A DNA stretch of 64,000 bases from Isoetes taiwanensis (taxonomy: Eukaryota; Streptophyta; Lycopodiopsida; Isoetales; Isoetaceae): contig JAJEKV010000057.1 in NCBI GenBank assembly GCA_021234155.1, forward strand, positions 2,759,821 to 2,823,820, read 5' to 3'. Under the pieces are notes generated by a model. That model saw only the letters and a list, made by a program, of their open reading frames with translations. It searched no databases and was not told where the DNA came from. Position numbers and translations under genes: made by a program. Below are positions 34,988 through 46,156 of the stretch, one piece after another (position 1 is the stretch's first letter; every line of letters starts with the position of its first letter).

Positions 34988-36865
34988 GAAGATGTTATTT
35001 GGGTTTAAATAAAGTGCTTAATTGTTCAGAATAGAGCTTGGTCCTCTTGCTGGCAATGTGTGTCAAGGTTTCAAAATTGTGGGAGCCTTCAAAGGTAAAG
35101 ACTTTTTATAGTTCTATGCATTCGAATTGTACAATTCATTCACTAAATTAAAATATAATTGTAAAATTTTTTGATTAATTATTTGTCAAATGCATCTCGA
35201 ATGAAGCTTAAGTAGTTCAAAGATGATATGTCTAGGGTAGGTAGGAATGGGTTGAAATATTTATCTAGCAATCAATTTGTTTGATATTGCAAAAAATAAC
35301 CATGATGGCATTTGGCTTTTGTATACTTATTATCTTTGATCACAAGACATACATGGCTTAATTAATGTTACGTTCTTAGTATGCACAAATAGCTTTTTTT
35401 TTTTGTTATGAATGCAAGCCATAAAGGTATATAATAATATGCACAATTAGCTTTTTTTTTTGTATGAATGCAAGAAAATCATAAAGTACATAACACGTCT
35501 ATATTTATGCCCGACAATGCGAGGCACACATTTAGTCATATTTTTCAAGTGGAATACACATGTATCTCAAATGAGGTGTGCCTACTATAGTGTCCTTTTT
35601 CTTGATCCACATTTTTAGGCATGAATGGCATGCACATATTCAGGTAATTTATTTTAAGTTTGACATATTATTATTCCACTAATGCAATGTCATCCAACAA
35701 AATACAGGGTTTTTATAGTTCCAATACAGCTACATAGCCCAAAACTCAACCATCCTAATCTATTTCATCTACAACGCAGACTACTTTGCAATCCATCTTA
35801 CAAACCTACTGCATTTGGAATTTATGAGCTAATTGTTGTTACTATTATAATAGAGTGAGCGGTGTAGAAGCCCGCCCCCTTGACATAGAGCTGTAAGTAT
35901 GTAGTTCTAAAAACATCACGTTCCTGTTCAATGGTTCTAAGAAGATATCACGAAGTATAAAATGAGTTTCTACACACTTTTGTGTTAAGCGACATTTATG
36001 ACAACCTTCTATGTAGTTAACCACATTATACACTAGCTCCATTCTATGTCTATTTTGCCAACCAATAAACAAAAGCAAGGATGGACAACGAAACAATGTC
36101 CAATTACAAAACACAAATATCAACATATGCCATTATAGATAATGTTTTGCATCACCGATGCATTTATTAGATATTTCTCCCCTCTTATGCATGGCAACAC
36201 CGAGCATACGTTTACTAGAAGCATCCAATCTAAGTACACCATTAGGTTGGTGATGTGCGCGATGTGGAGATGCATATTTAGAGTTCCATCGTGAACTAAA
36301 GTACGCTAATGAACCAGGACAAAATTTTGTGTTTTACATTGATGTACCTATTTTTTGTTGATGTAAACTATTTCTCAGGATGGCAAATTGAGCATAAGTT
36401 TTGAATATTTCTTTCCAAATTTTGAGCATAAGTTTTATTTTTGTAGTTTGAGCATTCTTTTCTCTACTAAAATTCATGAATGCAAAGTTAATGCATTGAT
36501 GATATACTGTCACCCGACAATTTCAATAATAAAAATAATTACAAAAGCAAATAGTGTTCATTCTTGCTAGTGTGAACATGTCCTATTATCGGAAGTTGCA
36601 CATATGAATGTTAAAAGCTGACTAAAAACACGACATTAGCCTGACAATGCAGGGCACACATTTACTAGTCTAGAGTTCATGATATTTTATATTCAAATTA
36701 GTATAGACATAATAGATGGTTACAGACATGTTCCGTAATTATTTTTAAGGACAATACTGAATGATTGTTTGTACATACAATTTTCCCTAATATTTAATGC
36801 ATAAGATTTGACTTCGCACCTTCAAAATGCATGATCTCTAAAATTTGCAAACCGCTACCATTACA

Positions 36866-36964
36866 GAGGAAGAGGAAGAGGAAGAGGAAGAGGAAGAGGA
36901 AGAGGAAGAGGAAGAGGAAGAGGAAGAGGAAGAGGAAGAGGAAGAGGAAGAGGAAGAAGAAGAA
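36866..36964 (+). repeat. (GAGGAA)n microsatellite
   Basis: About sixteen hexanucleotide units GAGGAA, then GAAGAAGA. All six frames through it are open, which produces artificial Lys/Arg, Ser and Phe/Leu homopolymer frames of no significance. Confidence 0.95.
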
Positions 36965-37068
36965 GATAGAGTTTGTAAGCAAACTTGATTTTCCTGGCCA
37001 ACCGTTGCATGAGTTATTGAATACGACGTCAGTGGGTTTGTTGGGGTCATACCTCCACGAGGTTATGG

Positions 37069-37273
37069 ATGCACGGGCTCAGTTGTGTCCTCCGGGATGG
37101 TATTGAACTGTCCTATACAATTGTACAGCATGCCAGCATACTTATTACTGCTAAGGTTTTTTCCTCGAAAACCCTTCGGGGCGGGGGTTTTTTAATCCTG
37201 TCAGTAATATATTTGCTGCCCTCTTTTTGTTTGGGTCCCATAGGCCAGTCGGTCTCCGTGGACGCTAAAAAAC
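37069..37273 (+). mobile_element. 3' end of a non-LTR element (SSR-tailed family), copy 2
   Basis: This ~200-bp stretch aligns by eye with 54670-54837. Both have a TGTACAG block, a small stem-loop (TCGAA...TTCGGGGCGGGG), a GGGTCCCATA..CCAGTCGGTCT block and the end GTGGACGCTAAAA. An (ATTCT)n tail follows directly. It matches the 3' end of the coding LINE at 14627-14694 in the same order of blocks. The 5' limit is unclear, and no coding sequence is retained. Confidence 0.6.
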
Positions 37274-37345
37274 CTATTCTATTCTATTCTATTCTATTCT
37301 ATTCTATTCTATTCTATTCTATTCTATTTTATTCTATTCTATATT
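37274..37345 (+). repeat. (ATTCT)n microsatellite, tail of the LINE 3' end
   Basis: About thirteen pentanucleotide units, slightly degenerate at the end, abutting the conserved 3' terminus of the preceding non-LTR fragment. Confidence 0.9.
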
Positions 37346-37371
37346 ATGTTCCAAGCTACAATACAAGGCAG

Positions 37372-37815
37372 TTCAATGAGGAACTCCGTATATCTCAAGC
37401 GAGATGTACTTAATGTGGCCAACCAGGCCACATGGCCATCCGATATCAGCCAGGTGGTTAATGTGGCCAAAAAAGTGGTTAATGTGGCCAAAAATTGGTT
37501 AATGTGGCCAAAAAACCAGGCTTCAAACTGTGCGGCGGGAGCAAAAATTTCAATTGGCTGGTTCTTTCTACTCTATGGGCAGTTTGATTCGATCTAAAAA
37601 CCATGTCAATCGCTTTGTCTACTCCTTTTATGCTAGATTGCTGAAGAGAGGAAGAGATTTGAGGCAAAATGGAGCCGGACAAAATGGAGCCGGATCGACC
37701 AAAAAATGTCAAAAACAGTTAGTTTTTGGGCTTCAAACCGCGCTGTTCTTCGTGGCTGATACAGGTGGCCACATTAACCACATCTCGTTTGAGATATACA
37801 GCGTTTCGTTCAATG
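37372..37815. mobile_element. foldback/MITE-like element with ~50-bp inverted ends
   Basis: 37372-37424 (TTCAATGAGGAACTCC...AATGTGGCC) and 37764-37815 are inverse copies, differing at a few positions. The core TATATCTCAARCGAGATGT is shared. Inside the left arm a 22-bp unit (GGTTAATGTGGCCAAAAA) is repeated three times (37453-37520). Outside the arms, 37338-37382 and 37880-37926 are direct repeats ending GGCAGTTCAATG. So direct repeats enclose inverted repeats. No protein is encoded. Confidence 0.55.
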
Positions 37816-37926
37816 GAGTATACATGCCTCAAATTTCATTTTGGGATGGAGCCAAAACATCTCACGCCTTAGGCTTTGACACTTTATACTATGCTTCAAG
37901 AAACAACACTAGGCAGTTCAATGGGG

Positions 37927-38397
37927 CAAACATGTCACGATTGCATGATTTCATATGACATTTTGATATATTTATTATATGATACCTCATGGAGTAATGT
38001 ATTCATCGAAGATTAGCTAAGACTTGGGTTTTATAATAAGGCTATGAAGAGAAATGCTTGCTACTTGAGATAGTCAAGGGAAAAATGAGATTTCCATAAG
38101 ATATAAAAAGACGTGGAAAATTATAAGGTACATTAGTTTTGGGTCACTTTGTTATTTAGCTATGGTCGATTGAAATAATAACGTTGCTTGAATCGAGGAG
38201 CTACTCCTGATTTAGGGCAGCCAAAACTTAACGTCGACGGTCAGTTCTTTGCCAAAGGCATTTAACATGGAGAAAACTTTATGTCCTACCACTGACCACT
38301 ATATTTATGGACTGAGCGGGAAATGTACTCACTCTAGGCTGAAGCGGCTTGTTGGAACTTCGCTGTTGTGGGTTTGCTCAGACGGACTGTAGGTGCG
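37927..38397. other. no gene recognised
   Basis: AT-rich non-coding DNA up to the target duplication of the LTR element. Confidence 0.4.
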
Positions 38398-38402
38398 CCT
38401 TG

Positions 38403-38752
38403 TGTTTGGATTCTTGGCATACACCCTGCAACAACAGTCCATGACTGCCGGATGCTACAAAGCTGCCATGCTCATGATCACAAAACAAGAACAAGACAAA
38501 GAAAAATGTACAAAGAATGAAGGAATCGTGAGCTAATGAGGCTCTCCAAATTTGAGATAAAACCTGAGTACATCTGAAGAGGCTCCGGTCTGATATAGTG
38601 TAGACCGCAAATCTGAGCCGTACACTAACTAAATCTAATCCCTACACTTATGTTAATCTAATAATGCCAAGTGTCAGTCTGCCACCACTGACACCTAACA
38701 TGTGCATGCACCTACATGTGCATGCACAATGTTAACCACTAGGTGGTTAACA
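38403..38752 (-). repeat. LTR (3' LTR in element orientation)
   Basis: A 350-bp LTR, nearly identical to 40981-41329. It contains the palindromic end GTTAACCACTAGGTGGTTAAC and a duplicated ACATGTGCATGCAC motif. Confidence 0.9.
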
Positions 38753-39084
38753 CTGCCCCCCCCTAAAAGTTTTTAGCACGAAAACATGTACAGACTTTAT
38801 AAGACAAGTCCGACAATTACAACATGGTGCCAAAAATTAGGGGTAAAAATGATGGTAATGGTTGGGTGGTGTCGCCGTAAAAGATCTTCATGAATGTGTC
38901 GATGACGAATAAGATCCGAAAGAATGTCGATGCAGAACGTGGATCATAGGAACTGGGGCAACAAAAATATGAAGACTATCCCCTTATATCATGGGGAAGT
39001 CCATTTGAACATACAATGCCCAAAATTTTACTTAAAAACAAGTATGATAGGGGGCTTAAAAAAGGTAAGCACCATAAAAGCGTG

Positions 39085-39385
39085 CCCCGTGATCAGCCAT
39101 AGGGGAGCGTGGCCCGTGGGTCAACAGCGTGAGCATGGGAAATAAAGAGCATGAAGAGCGTGGCAAAGCGTGGTCAACCTGCGTGGTCAATTTGCGTGGT
39201 CAATCATGGGCAAAAATACAGAGCGTGGCTCTTTTTAGTAGCGTGGCCCGTGGAAAAAAAGTTGGAGCGTGGGCGTGGGCGTGGGGCGAGCAAGCGTGGG
39301 GCCGTGAGGCGTGACCGTGGGCGGTTATCGGCCCGTAAAAAAGTCTTGTGCCCGTGGCGTGGACCCGTGAGCCAGCGTGAGCCTA
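39085..39385. repeat. GCGTGG-rich block in the LTR element core
   Basis: At least twelve GCGTGG hexamers plus several GCGTGA and CCCGTGG variants lie within 300 bp at irregular spacing. Examples are three CTGCGTGGTCAA-like units near 39180-39210 and a GCGTGGGCGTGGGCGTGG run near 39270. The clustering is far above the AT-rich surroundings. It could be a packaging, dimerisation or protein-binding region. Confidence 0.7.
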
Positions 39386-40980
39386 AAAACAATATCTGAT
39401 CTGAACCATAGATCTTAAGCGGCCAAATCATAGCCATTGGAAAAAAAACCTAGCATGAGCTGCAACCCTAGCCGAAAATGCTCTGTCCTGCCGACCTTCA
39501 ATTTGTGCAGGCAACCGGATTTGATTGCTTAACACAGATGCAAGCTGGAAGTTACTAATCTGGTATGGCGGATATGATGCCGAAATATGAGCTGCTTATG
39601 GAGCTGGCCGGTGGTGCACAGAAATGCTCAAATCTGCAGAAATGATGGCCAGAAATGGTTGCAACAGTGAAAACTTGATGGATGCAGACCAAAGGGCGGA
39701 TAAGGCAAGGGCCGATGGGGTAACTCCGACTGCTTCTTATAATATGCAAATATTTGGCTGGAAAAATGTCGAAATAGAGATATATCTGAAGGTCTGTGCT
39801 TGACTCTGCTCCCACGGCTGCGAAATTGTTCATAAAAATTGCTGACCTCTCTTCTATTTGCAGATGCCTCAAAGCCATAGATGTCAACAGGTAAAGTTTC
39901 TGCTGAAAATATGTTTGTGCTCCACTCACAGCTGGAAATTTGATATACTAATGGTGCTTGTATATAGAGGAGGGAGACTGGAGAGGTTTAATAAATCCTT
40001 CCGAATGCTTTGTGTGCAGATGTGCTTGCTGGAATATTGCTCTGCAGCCTGTATGGCTAGATGAATGGGGGCTAGTTAGAGTGCTGGCCCTCTTGAAAAA
40101 TACCAATGAGCATCAGAAGAGGCTGTCTGGAACAAAGAGCTTGCTTTCAAGAAGGTGTAAATGTCTGCTATCGATTTTATGCGCAGATAAGAAACTTTGG
40201 CTTGCAGGACATCGAACCAGATGGCGAAACTCGTTGCTTCTTGTGTTGACATGCAGATAGGAACAAAGCTTGTGCAGAAAAAGGATAAACAAGCGAGATT
40301 TAAAATTCCTTCCAAGCTTTAGAACGCGGTGGGATTACAGAAGCAAGCCATAATCATGTAGGGGCTCAAAGGGGGCTAGCCTAGTGCTGGCCCTCGAAAA
40401 ATAAGCTGAAGAAGAAATCTTCCTGAACTTGAGACTTGCAGAGGCTTGCAGATGATGTAAACAGCCCTGAGGCATGTGATAGAAATTTTTTTTGTTTTGG
40501 GTGTGCAGAAGCACGATTTCTGAAAAAAACTGAGAGAAAAACAGAGGATAACTGAGAGAAAAAAAAGGATAATGAAAAAGTTCATGAGATTTTGACAAGT
40601 TTTCAGCAAATAAAAGAGAAAAGAGGATCAAACTCTTGATTTTTCGGAAGATCTTGCAGAGAGGAGTGCTGTCACCACTCCAGAAATCCTCGAATCGCAA
40701 AACCGCGGCTTGCCGTGACTTGAAAAAAACAGAGTCTTGAGAACAGATTTACGAAATTAAATTTAAACAGCTGGCAGAATCATCATCTGTGTGGAAAACA
40801 AACGCCTCCAAGCGGATACACAAATCGACTTGGTTGGGCAAACTAAGGAAACCTAACAGGGGAAGAATAGTATACAAGAAGTCTTCAAAACGGGGAAGAA
40901 TTGGAGCAAAGAAGACAACAAAGAAAAAGCGGAAGGGAGAAGAAAGTGATCACGAGTTTAACCCGCATAACGGGCGCCAA

Positions 40981-41329
40981 TGTTTGGATTCTTGGCATAC
41001 ACCCGCAACAACAAATCCATGATCACGGATGCTACAAAGCTGCCATGCTCATGATCACAAAACAAGAACAAGACAAAGAAAAATGTACAAAGAATGAAGA
41101 AATCGTGAGCTAATGAGGCTCTCCAAATTTGAGATAAAACCTGAGTACATCTGAAGAGGCTCCGGTCTGATATAGTGTAGACCGCAAATCTGAGCCGTAC
41201 ACTAACTAAATCTAATCCCTACACTTATGTTAATCTAATAATGCCAAGTGTCAGTCTGCCACCACTGACACCTAACATGTGCATGCACCTACATGTGCAT
41301 GCACAATGTTAACCACTAGGTGGTTAACA
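40981..41329 (-). repeat. LTR (5' LTR in element orientation)
   Basis: A 349-bp LTR with the primer-binding site directly adjacent on its interior side (40965-40979). The differences from the other LTR cluster near 40996-41030. Confidence 0.9.
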
Positions 41330-41334
41330 CCTTG

Positions 41335-42051
41335 GTTGCTGATACAAAGAGTACTTACCATGCCTAGAGGAGTATACGAAAGAATCCCAGGCAAAAACAA
41401 GAAAGCTCCCAATGTTGGGAACTTTCCACCTCGAAAATTTGGGAAAGCTAACTCAGGAAACAAATTTGGCAATCCATTGGAGAACCATGAATTCACCATA
41501 TAGAAAAAATTCTTAGCTAATTTTTGAGTCAATTGATCTATTCTATTAGTCTGAGTACACCTTAACAATGATCTTTTCTTCTGTCCGATCATAATTTACT
41601 CTAAACATCCCTATTGCCAAAATCTTATTGTTTCCTATGAATTCTTCCAGCCAAGAATTTAGCATTTCTGTTTCAAATTCAGTGCAGCTTGGGACAAAGG
41701 TATGTACTCTTGATGGAATAGAGTATCAGGGAAATACTGATTTGTTAAACGAGAAGTCCACAATTTTGAGAGGGAGCCTGAGAGAAATCCACATGTAAGT
41801 CTTGATCCCTGTTTGATAATACTGAAGATTCTCACATCCATAAAAATCTTAGAATGTAAGGAATCGATTGGAGCTGACCCTCTACACGGGCAGCAAGTGG
41901 ATCTTGAAGTGCCGTATATATCGGACGCTGACATGTTATAGCCACGGGCATATCCGTGGTATATCCGTGTCTTTGACATGTTATAACCATGCCTAAAAAA
42001 AATCACACGGCATTTTTGTGGACTTAGCGGATGTTTTGCCCTTAAGGGCTG
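41335..42051. other. no gene recognised
   Basis: Non-coding DNA. GACATGTTATARCCA occurs twice (41928 and 41975) around a small stem (CACGGGCATATCCGTG). Part of 41880-41945 reads as a loose inverse copy of 48944-49000 on the far side of the Copia element. Confidence 0.4.
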
Positions 42052-42056
42052 GCTAT

Positions 42057-42744
42057 TGAAGAAGTTGTAATCATGTCATATCAGTTTATACTATTGCCAT
42101 CAAAATGTAAAGATAGAAGTTGAGAACTGTAAGTTTGCTTAAGCTAAAGTTACAGAGCAACTTACATGATCATAATCATGGTTGGGTGTGATCATGACCA
42201 TGCCATCTAAGGGGCCTATAAGATAAACCTATAGGATCGAAAAAGGTTGATGCAACTATATTTTTAGGGATGATATTTATGCATGAAATGGTCTATAGAT
42301 AAGGGCCTATTATTATTACGAAGGTCTTATCTATATTTGAAGTTAAAATTAGCAATGTTGTTTTCGGTCCAATGCCTTATTGGCATGAAAAACACAGAAC
42401 TTTGAAACGTGCCATTCCGGCTATAGCAGAAGAGCTCGGCCCGGCTTATCGGCCGGATCAATGAAAATAAAACTAAGAAGTATGTTTTGACAGATGTAGA
42501 TCGGCAGGGATGCATTGTGCAGCCGGTGTATGCTGATGCTTGGGCTATCGAAAGTTTTGTGATATTCATTGCTACAATGTTTTGACCATTGAACTTATGT
42601 GATATTATTTGCATTATTCTCTAAGAATGCAATAGTTAACATGTTTCAATAAAGCACCTTCTATTGCATTGTTTAGTCTTAAATTTGTATTGAACTAACT
42701 AGTGCTAGTGCAATTAATCACTATTGCCTATTCAAAATTGTTCA
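42057..42744 (+). repeat. Copia 5' LTR
   Basis: 688 bp, TGAAGAAG...TTGTTCA. It includes an AATAAA (near 42650) that is absent from the 3' LTR, where ~440 bp have been deleted. Confidence 0.9.
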
Positions 42745-42768
42745 TTGGTATCAGAGCATCAGGTGATC

Positions 42769-43643
42769 ATGTCTACAAGATTCGGAGCAAATCTCCTCAA
42801 TGTTTTCAAAGGAGAAGGAAGTTTTCAAGTTTGGAAACAAAGCATCAGGGAAGTTCTTGAATTTGAAAATTTGTGGTATCTAATAGATGAAAAGGCTGTT
42901 AGACATACCACTTCAAATGTTATGCAGCCAGTGTTAATGCAGGGGAAAATAGTGCAAGTTCAACTTCTGAAGGCTCCACTGTTGGTGGAGGTTCTGTGAA
43001 TGCAACAACAAGTTCTGAGATAATTGATGAAGCCTTAAACATTATGGAAGCTCAAGCTATTATCTCATGTAAGGTTGGAACAACAATCAAGTTGAAATTA
43101 AGGGGACTGTCTCCAAGGGAGATGTGGCAATATATGATTAAAAATTATGAGGCAAAATCGTCCTCTCAAATAGATGTCTTGGAGAAACAATTGAAAAGGC
43201 TTAAGCTGTATGACAAAGAAGGTTTGACTGAATTTCTTGAAAAGTTTGACTCTATTGTTGCAGACTTAGAAGGAGCAGACAATGTGCTGACTGAAGAATA
43301 TCAAATTCTAGCAATTGCAAGGTCAGTATCACATGATTCTCATATGGCCACTTTGTTGAGGAATGTAGCTCGTACAAAAGAAGATGCCATAAGGATGATC
43401 AGAACAGAGCTGGAGCAAAGAAGTGGAGCTGATGAACAAACAACAGAGGTGTTGTATATAGGAAAATACAAAGGGAAAAAGGGGAACACTTCAAGTAAAG
43501 GAAAAATTGGACCATGTTATCATTGTGAGGGTTATGGTCATTTGAAAAATGACTGTCCTAAACTAGGAAGAGAGATTATATGTTACAATTGTTAGGGCAA
43601 GGGACATTTAGCTGTGAATTGTCCAAGTCCTAAAGGGGCATTG
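42769..43643 (+). pseudogene. Copia gag (nucleocapsid) with two zinc knuckles, broken
   Basis: It starts with MSTRFGANLLNVFKGEGSF just after the primer-binding site. The middle matches the UBN2-type Copia Gag (MWQYMIKNYEAKSSSQ...LKRLKLYDKEG). Near the end is CYHCEGYGHLKNDC, a CCHC zinc knuckle, followed by a second one (CYNC...GKGHLAVNC) cut by a stop at 43593. A shift near 42985 breaks the first third. Gag forms the virus-like particle and its knuckles bind element RNA. Confidence 0.85.
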
Positions 43644-43741
43644 GAAGAGGAAACCCTGAACTGAACCTTGCACAGGAAATAAGCAATGATGAACAAGAGC
43701 CAAATGAGGATGATGAGGTATGTAAATTTCAGTTAAATGCT

Positions 43742-44443
43742 TTGCAAACTAAGAACAATGATTCAAAATTATTAATTATAGATTCAGGAGCTGAGAAGAC
43801 AGTGACTTGTACTCCAAAAATTCTGAAAGGTTGCCAAGGAAGAGGAGGAGGACACGTTCAACTGGAAAATGGGCATTGTCAAGAGATTGAAGATAGTGGC
43901 ATGCTCGAGCTATTTGATTTACAAGGAAAAAGAATAGAATTAAAAGATGTACTTTGTGTCCCAGGACTTGTTAGGAATTTGATCTCAGTTTCTCAGCTGG
44001 TAGATCTAGGGTATAAAGTTGTCTTTGAAAGACTGCATTGTAAAGTTCTCATGAATAATGAAATTCGGTTTGTTGAAAAACGTGTTGGGAATCCTTTTGG
44101 CTTGAATGCTGAGCATCTTATACCAAGTATTAATTTAGTTACATGCCCATCTATCAAAACATGGCATGAACGTTTATGCCATGCTAACTTCAAGATCATA
44201 GAACTTCTGAACAAGCAAGGTCTGATTAATACACAAGGAAATGAAGATGAAAATTTCATTTGTGAAGGCTGCCTTTTAGGCAAACACAGTAGGCTCCCTT
44301 TTAAAAAATCTTGGAAAAGAGCTAAGGGGCTACTAGATCTTGTGCACACAGACCTTTGTGGGCCTTTAAATGTAACCATCATGACTGGAATGCATTATTT
44401 TATAACATTCATAGATGATTTTAGTAGGAGGACAAAAGTGTAC
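43742..44443 (+). pseudogene. Copia protease and N-terminal integrase, interrupted
   Basis: The protease active site reads IIDSGAEKTVTC (DSGA). The GAG-pre-integrase domain has WHERLCHANF and the zinc-binding CEGCLLGKHSRLPF. The integrase core begins with VHTDLCGP (first catalytic D) and FIDDFSRRTKVYC (second D). At 44444 the coding sequence is cut by the inserted solo LTR. The part after it (from 46157) is in the same phase. Confidence 0.9.
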
Positions 44444-46151
44444 TGTGACGTTCCAGCACAGTATACGCTCCCAGGACGTATATTGTACTGCCACGTCACG
44501 CGTACACGCCACCCCGATGGACGTGTACGCCAACGTGTAGCCAAGTGGGTAGCCCTAGGGGGCAACTTGCTAAGAATGTGCATTAGCATTAATGTGCACA
44601 TTTTCCAATGTACACATTAATGTGGGCACACATTTCCATGTGGCCACTTGATGCCAAGTGGGCCATACCCTTAGGTGCAATTAATGTGCACATTTCCCAA
44701 TGTACACATTCATTAATGTGCACACATTTCCATGTGAGCACATTTGGGTGCACACATTTCCATGTGGGCACATTTGGCCACCTAGCCCTTAAAGGCAAGT
44801 GGGCCCATTACCAATTATCCCACATGCCAAAAAGGGATAATTGGAAACCCTAGCCAACCCCTTGTCTATATAGGGTTGGAAACCCTAACTAACCTAATTT
44901 TCGATTTTAGGGCTTTAGAACTCTGTTTTGGCTGCCTCAACAGCCAAAACCGCATCCCAGACTTTGCCTGAGAGAATTGCATCCTTAGTTCCTCGAGATT
45001 CGAGCGTTTCAGCAGGATGGTCGAGCTCAGGTCAGGAGGAGCCCCTCAGGGATCAGGTATTTGGCCAATTAGATAGTCTAAACCCTATTTTAGGCATTGA
45101 ATCAGTAGGTTTAGCCTATTAGATTGCTCATAGCAGCCCTCCAGAACTCTAGATAGCAGATTCTAACTAAAGAACCTAACTCTATGATATAGATTAGATC
45201 TTGTTCTTTAGTTCTTCTGTGATGTATATGGATGATGTATCTCTGCGAACTCCTTGTATTGGGAAGGGGGGGTAGAGACCTAGAGCTTGGTAGTTAATGC
45301 TCCTAGAGTAGCCTCTCTAGCACACTGTAGATGCGGCATGTGCACAAGAGCCACACCTGGTTGTGGGTGAAGGGGCCAGACTGGCTTATAAGGAGGTTCA
45401 TGTTCTGACACTGGAACGACCCCTCTGGTGTGTAAAGACTGCCGGGGGTCACTGTGACTAGGTCTAATGGCTTGCCACTGCGTGTGGGCAAGGCATGGGC
45501 TCGACACTCGTGAGGTGGTGAATATGACCTTCCATTGAGTTCAAGTCGAATACGGGCAGTGGCCCTCTAGTCACCTTGGGTCAGCATGGAGATCTCTGGA
45601 GGGAGTAATCCCTACCTGCCCCATCGGAACTGGGGAGATGCAACCCAGGATATAGCCCCCTTGGCTATGCATCCGGCGGGCTACAGTCAGGTCCCAACAC
45701 TTTTCAGCCTACCCTGCAAAGTGTGCACAGGAGGGGCGGATGGAGTGGACAACCCTAAGCCATGTTCATATGCCAGCCAAATCCATTGCCATGAATTCTG
45801 TCTGCAATGAACTCTGGAGACCCAAGCTTGTCAGTCCATCCCTGTGTCTGAGCCTTGGGTAGGATCCCCTATATGATGTGCTGATCTTTGTCGATGCAGA
45901 TATGTGGAGGACCATCCTTCGTGATGGTCATATGATGCTGATGTATGTGCTACTGACATGTATGTTTACGCTTCCGCAGCTAGGTAGGCCCTGAGGGAGA
46001 CGGGGTGCAATGACCCTTCCACTCTTCCCACTGGAACCCGTCACGGTTGCAGTGTCATGTGGAGGGCCCTGTATTAGCGTGGAGCTGGTATGGGGGATGA
46101 ACTCCTGTTTGTATACGGTGAGGGCACCGTATACGGGTAGGGGACGTCACA
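44444..46151. mobile_element. solo LTR (1708 bp) of a Gypsy-type family, nested in Copia integrase
   Basis: It begins TGTGACGTTCC and ends GGGGACGTCACA, so its ends are inverse (TGTGACGT/ACGTCACA). It is flanked by target duplication TGTAC (44439-44443 and 46152-46156). No interior or second LTR is present, as after unequal recombination between two LTRs. It shares a GAGATGCAACCYRR block and a TGCACAGGAGGGG.GGATGGAGTGG block with the Gypsy LTR at 52676-54114, so both belong to one family or close relatives. Short frames inside it are not genes. Confidence 0.9.
44575..44775. repeat. palindrome-rich repeats within the solo LTR
   Basis: AATGTGCACATT-type palindromes and CACATTTCCATGTG units recur at least six times in 200 bp, spaced 20-60 bp apart. 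They may be promoter or factor-binding repeats of the LTR. Confidence 0.7.
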
Positions 46152-46156
46152 TGTAC

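Larger units (their letters stand above)
33123..36865. other. mostly unassigned; possible fragments of a host gene at 33351-34010 (+)
   Basis: Three short plus-strand stretches look exon-like. 33365-33542 is open, compositionally ordinary and ends in a donor-like CCT|GTAAGC. 33744-33800 reads VYLEGLKDAEYSTT. 33912-34013 follows an acceptor-like ACCAG and ends AAAG|GTTGAG. I recognise no protein family in them, and no start, stop or phase-consistent chain could be built. The remainder (34.1-36.8 kb) is AT-rich, with tandem repeats near 34.4 and 34.8 kb and no coding signal. Confidence 0.3.
38403..41329 (-). mobile_element. complete non-autonomous LTR retrotransposon, 2.9 kb
   Basis: Two near-identical 350-bp direct repeats (38403-38752 and 40981-41329) begin TGTTTGG and end TTAACA. 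They are flanked by the 5-bp target duplication CCTTG (38398-38402 and 41330-41334). Read on the minus strand, the 5' LTR (TGTTAACC...CCAAACA) is followed at once by a primer-binding site TGGCGCCCGTTATGC (complement near 40965-40979). A polypurine tract AGGGGGGGGC precedes the 3' LTR. The 2.2-kb interior encodes no gag or pol that I can recognise, so it is a LARD-like passenger copied by another element's enzymes. The LTRs differ at only about ten positions, so the insertion is young. Confidence 0.9.

Noticed and set aside
36794..37106. Long open frames across 36.8-37.1 kb on both strands
   Set aside because: They are produced by the (GAGGAA)n microsatellite and encode only homopolymer-like runs.
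37069..37273. SINE with a tRNA-derived head
   Set aside because: No A-box/B-box head was found upstream. Only the 3' part matches the LINE end, so it is described as a LINE-type 3' fragment.
42066..42744. Copia LTR starting at TGTAATCATG (42066)
   Set aside because: Starting at TGAAGAAG (42057) extends the shared LTR sequence and gives an exact 5-bp target duplication GCTAT on both sides.
44589..45810. Several frames inside the solo LTR
   Set aside because: They lie in LTR sequence bounded by a target duplication, and reflect its internal repeats rather than genes.
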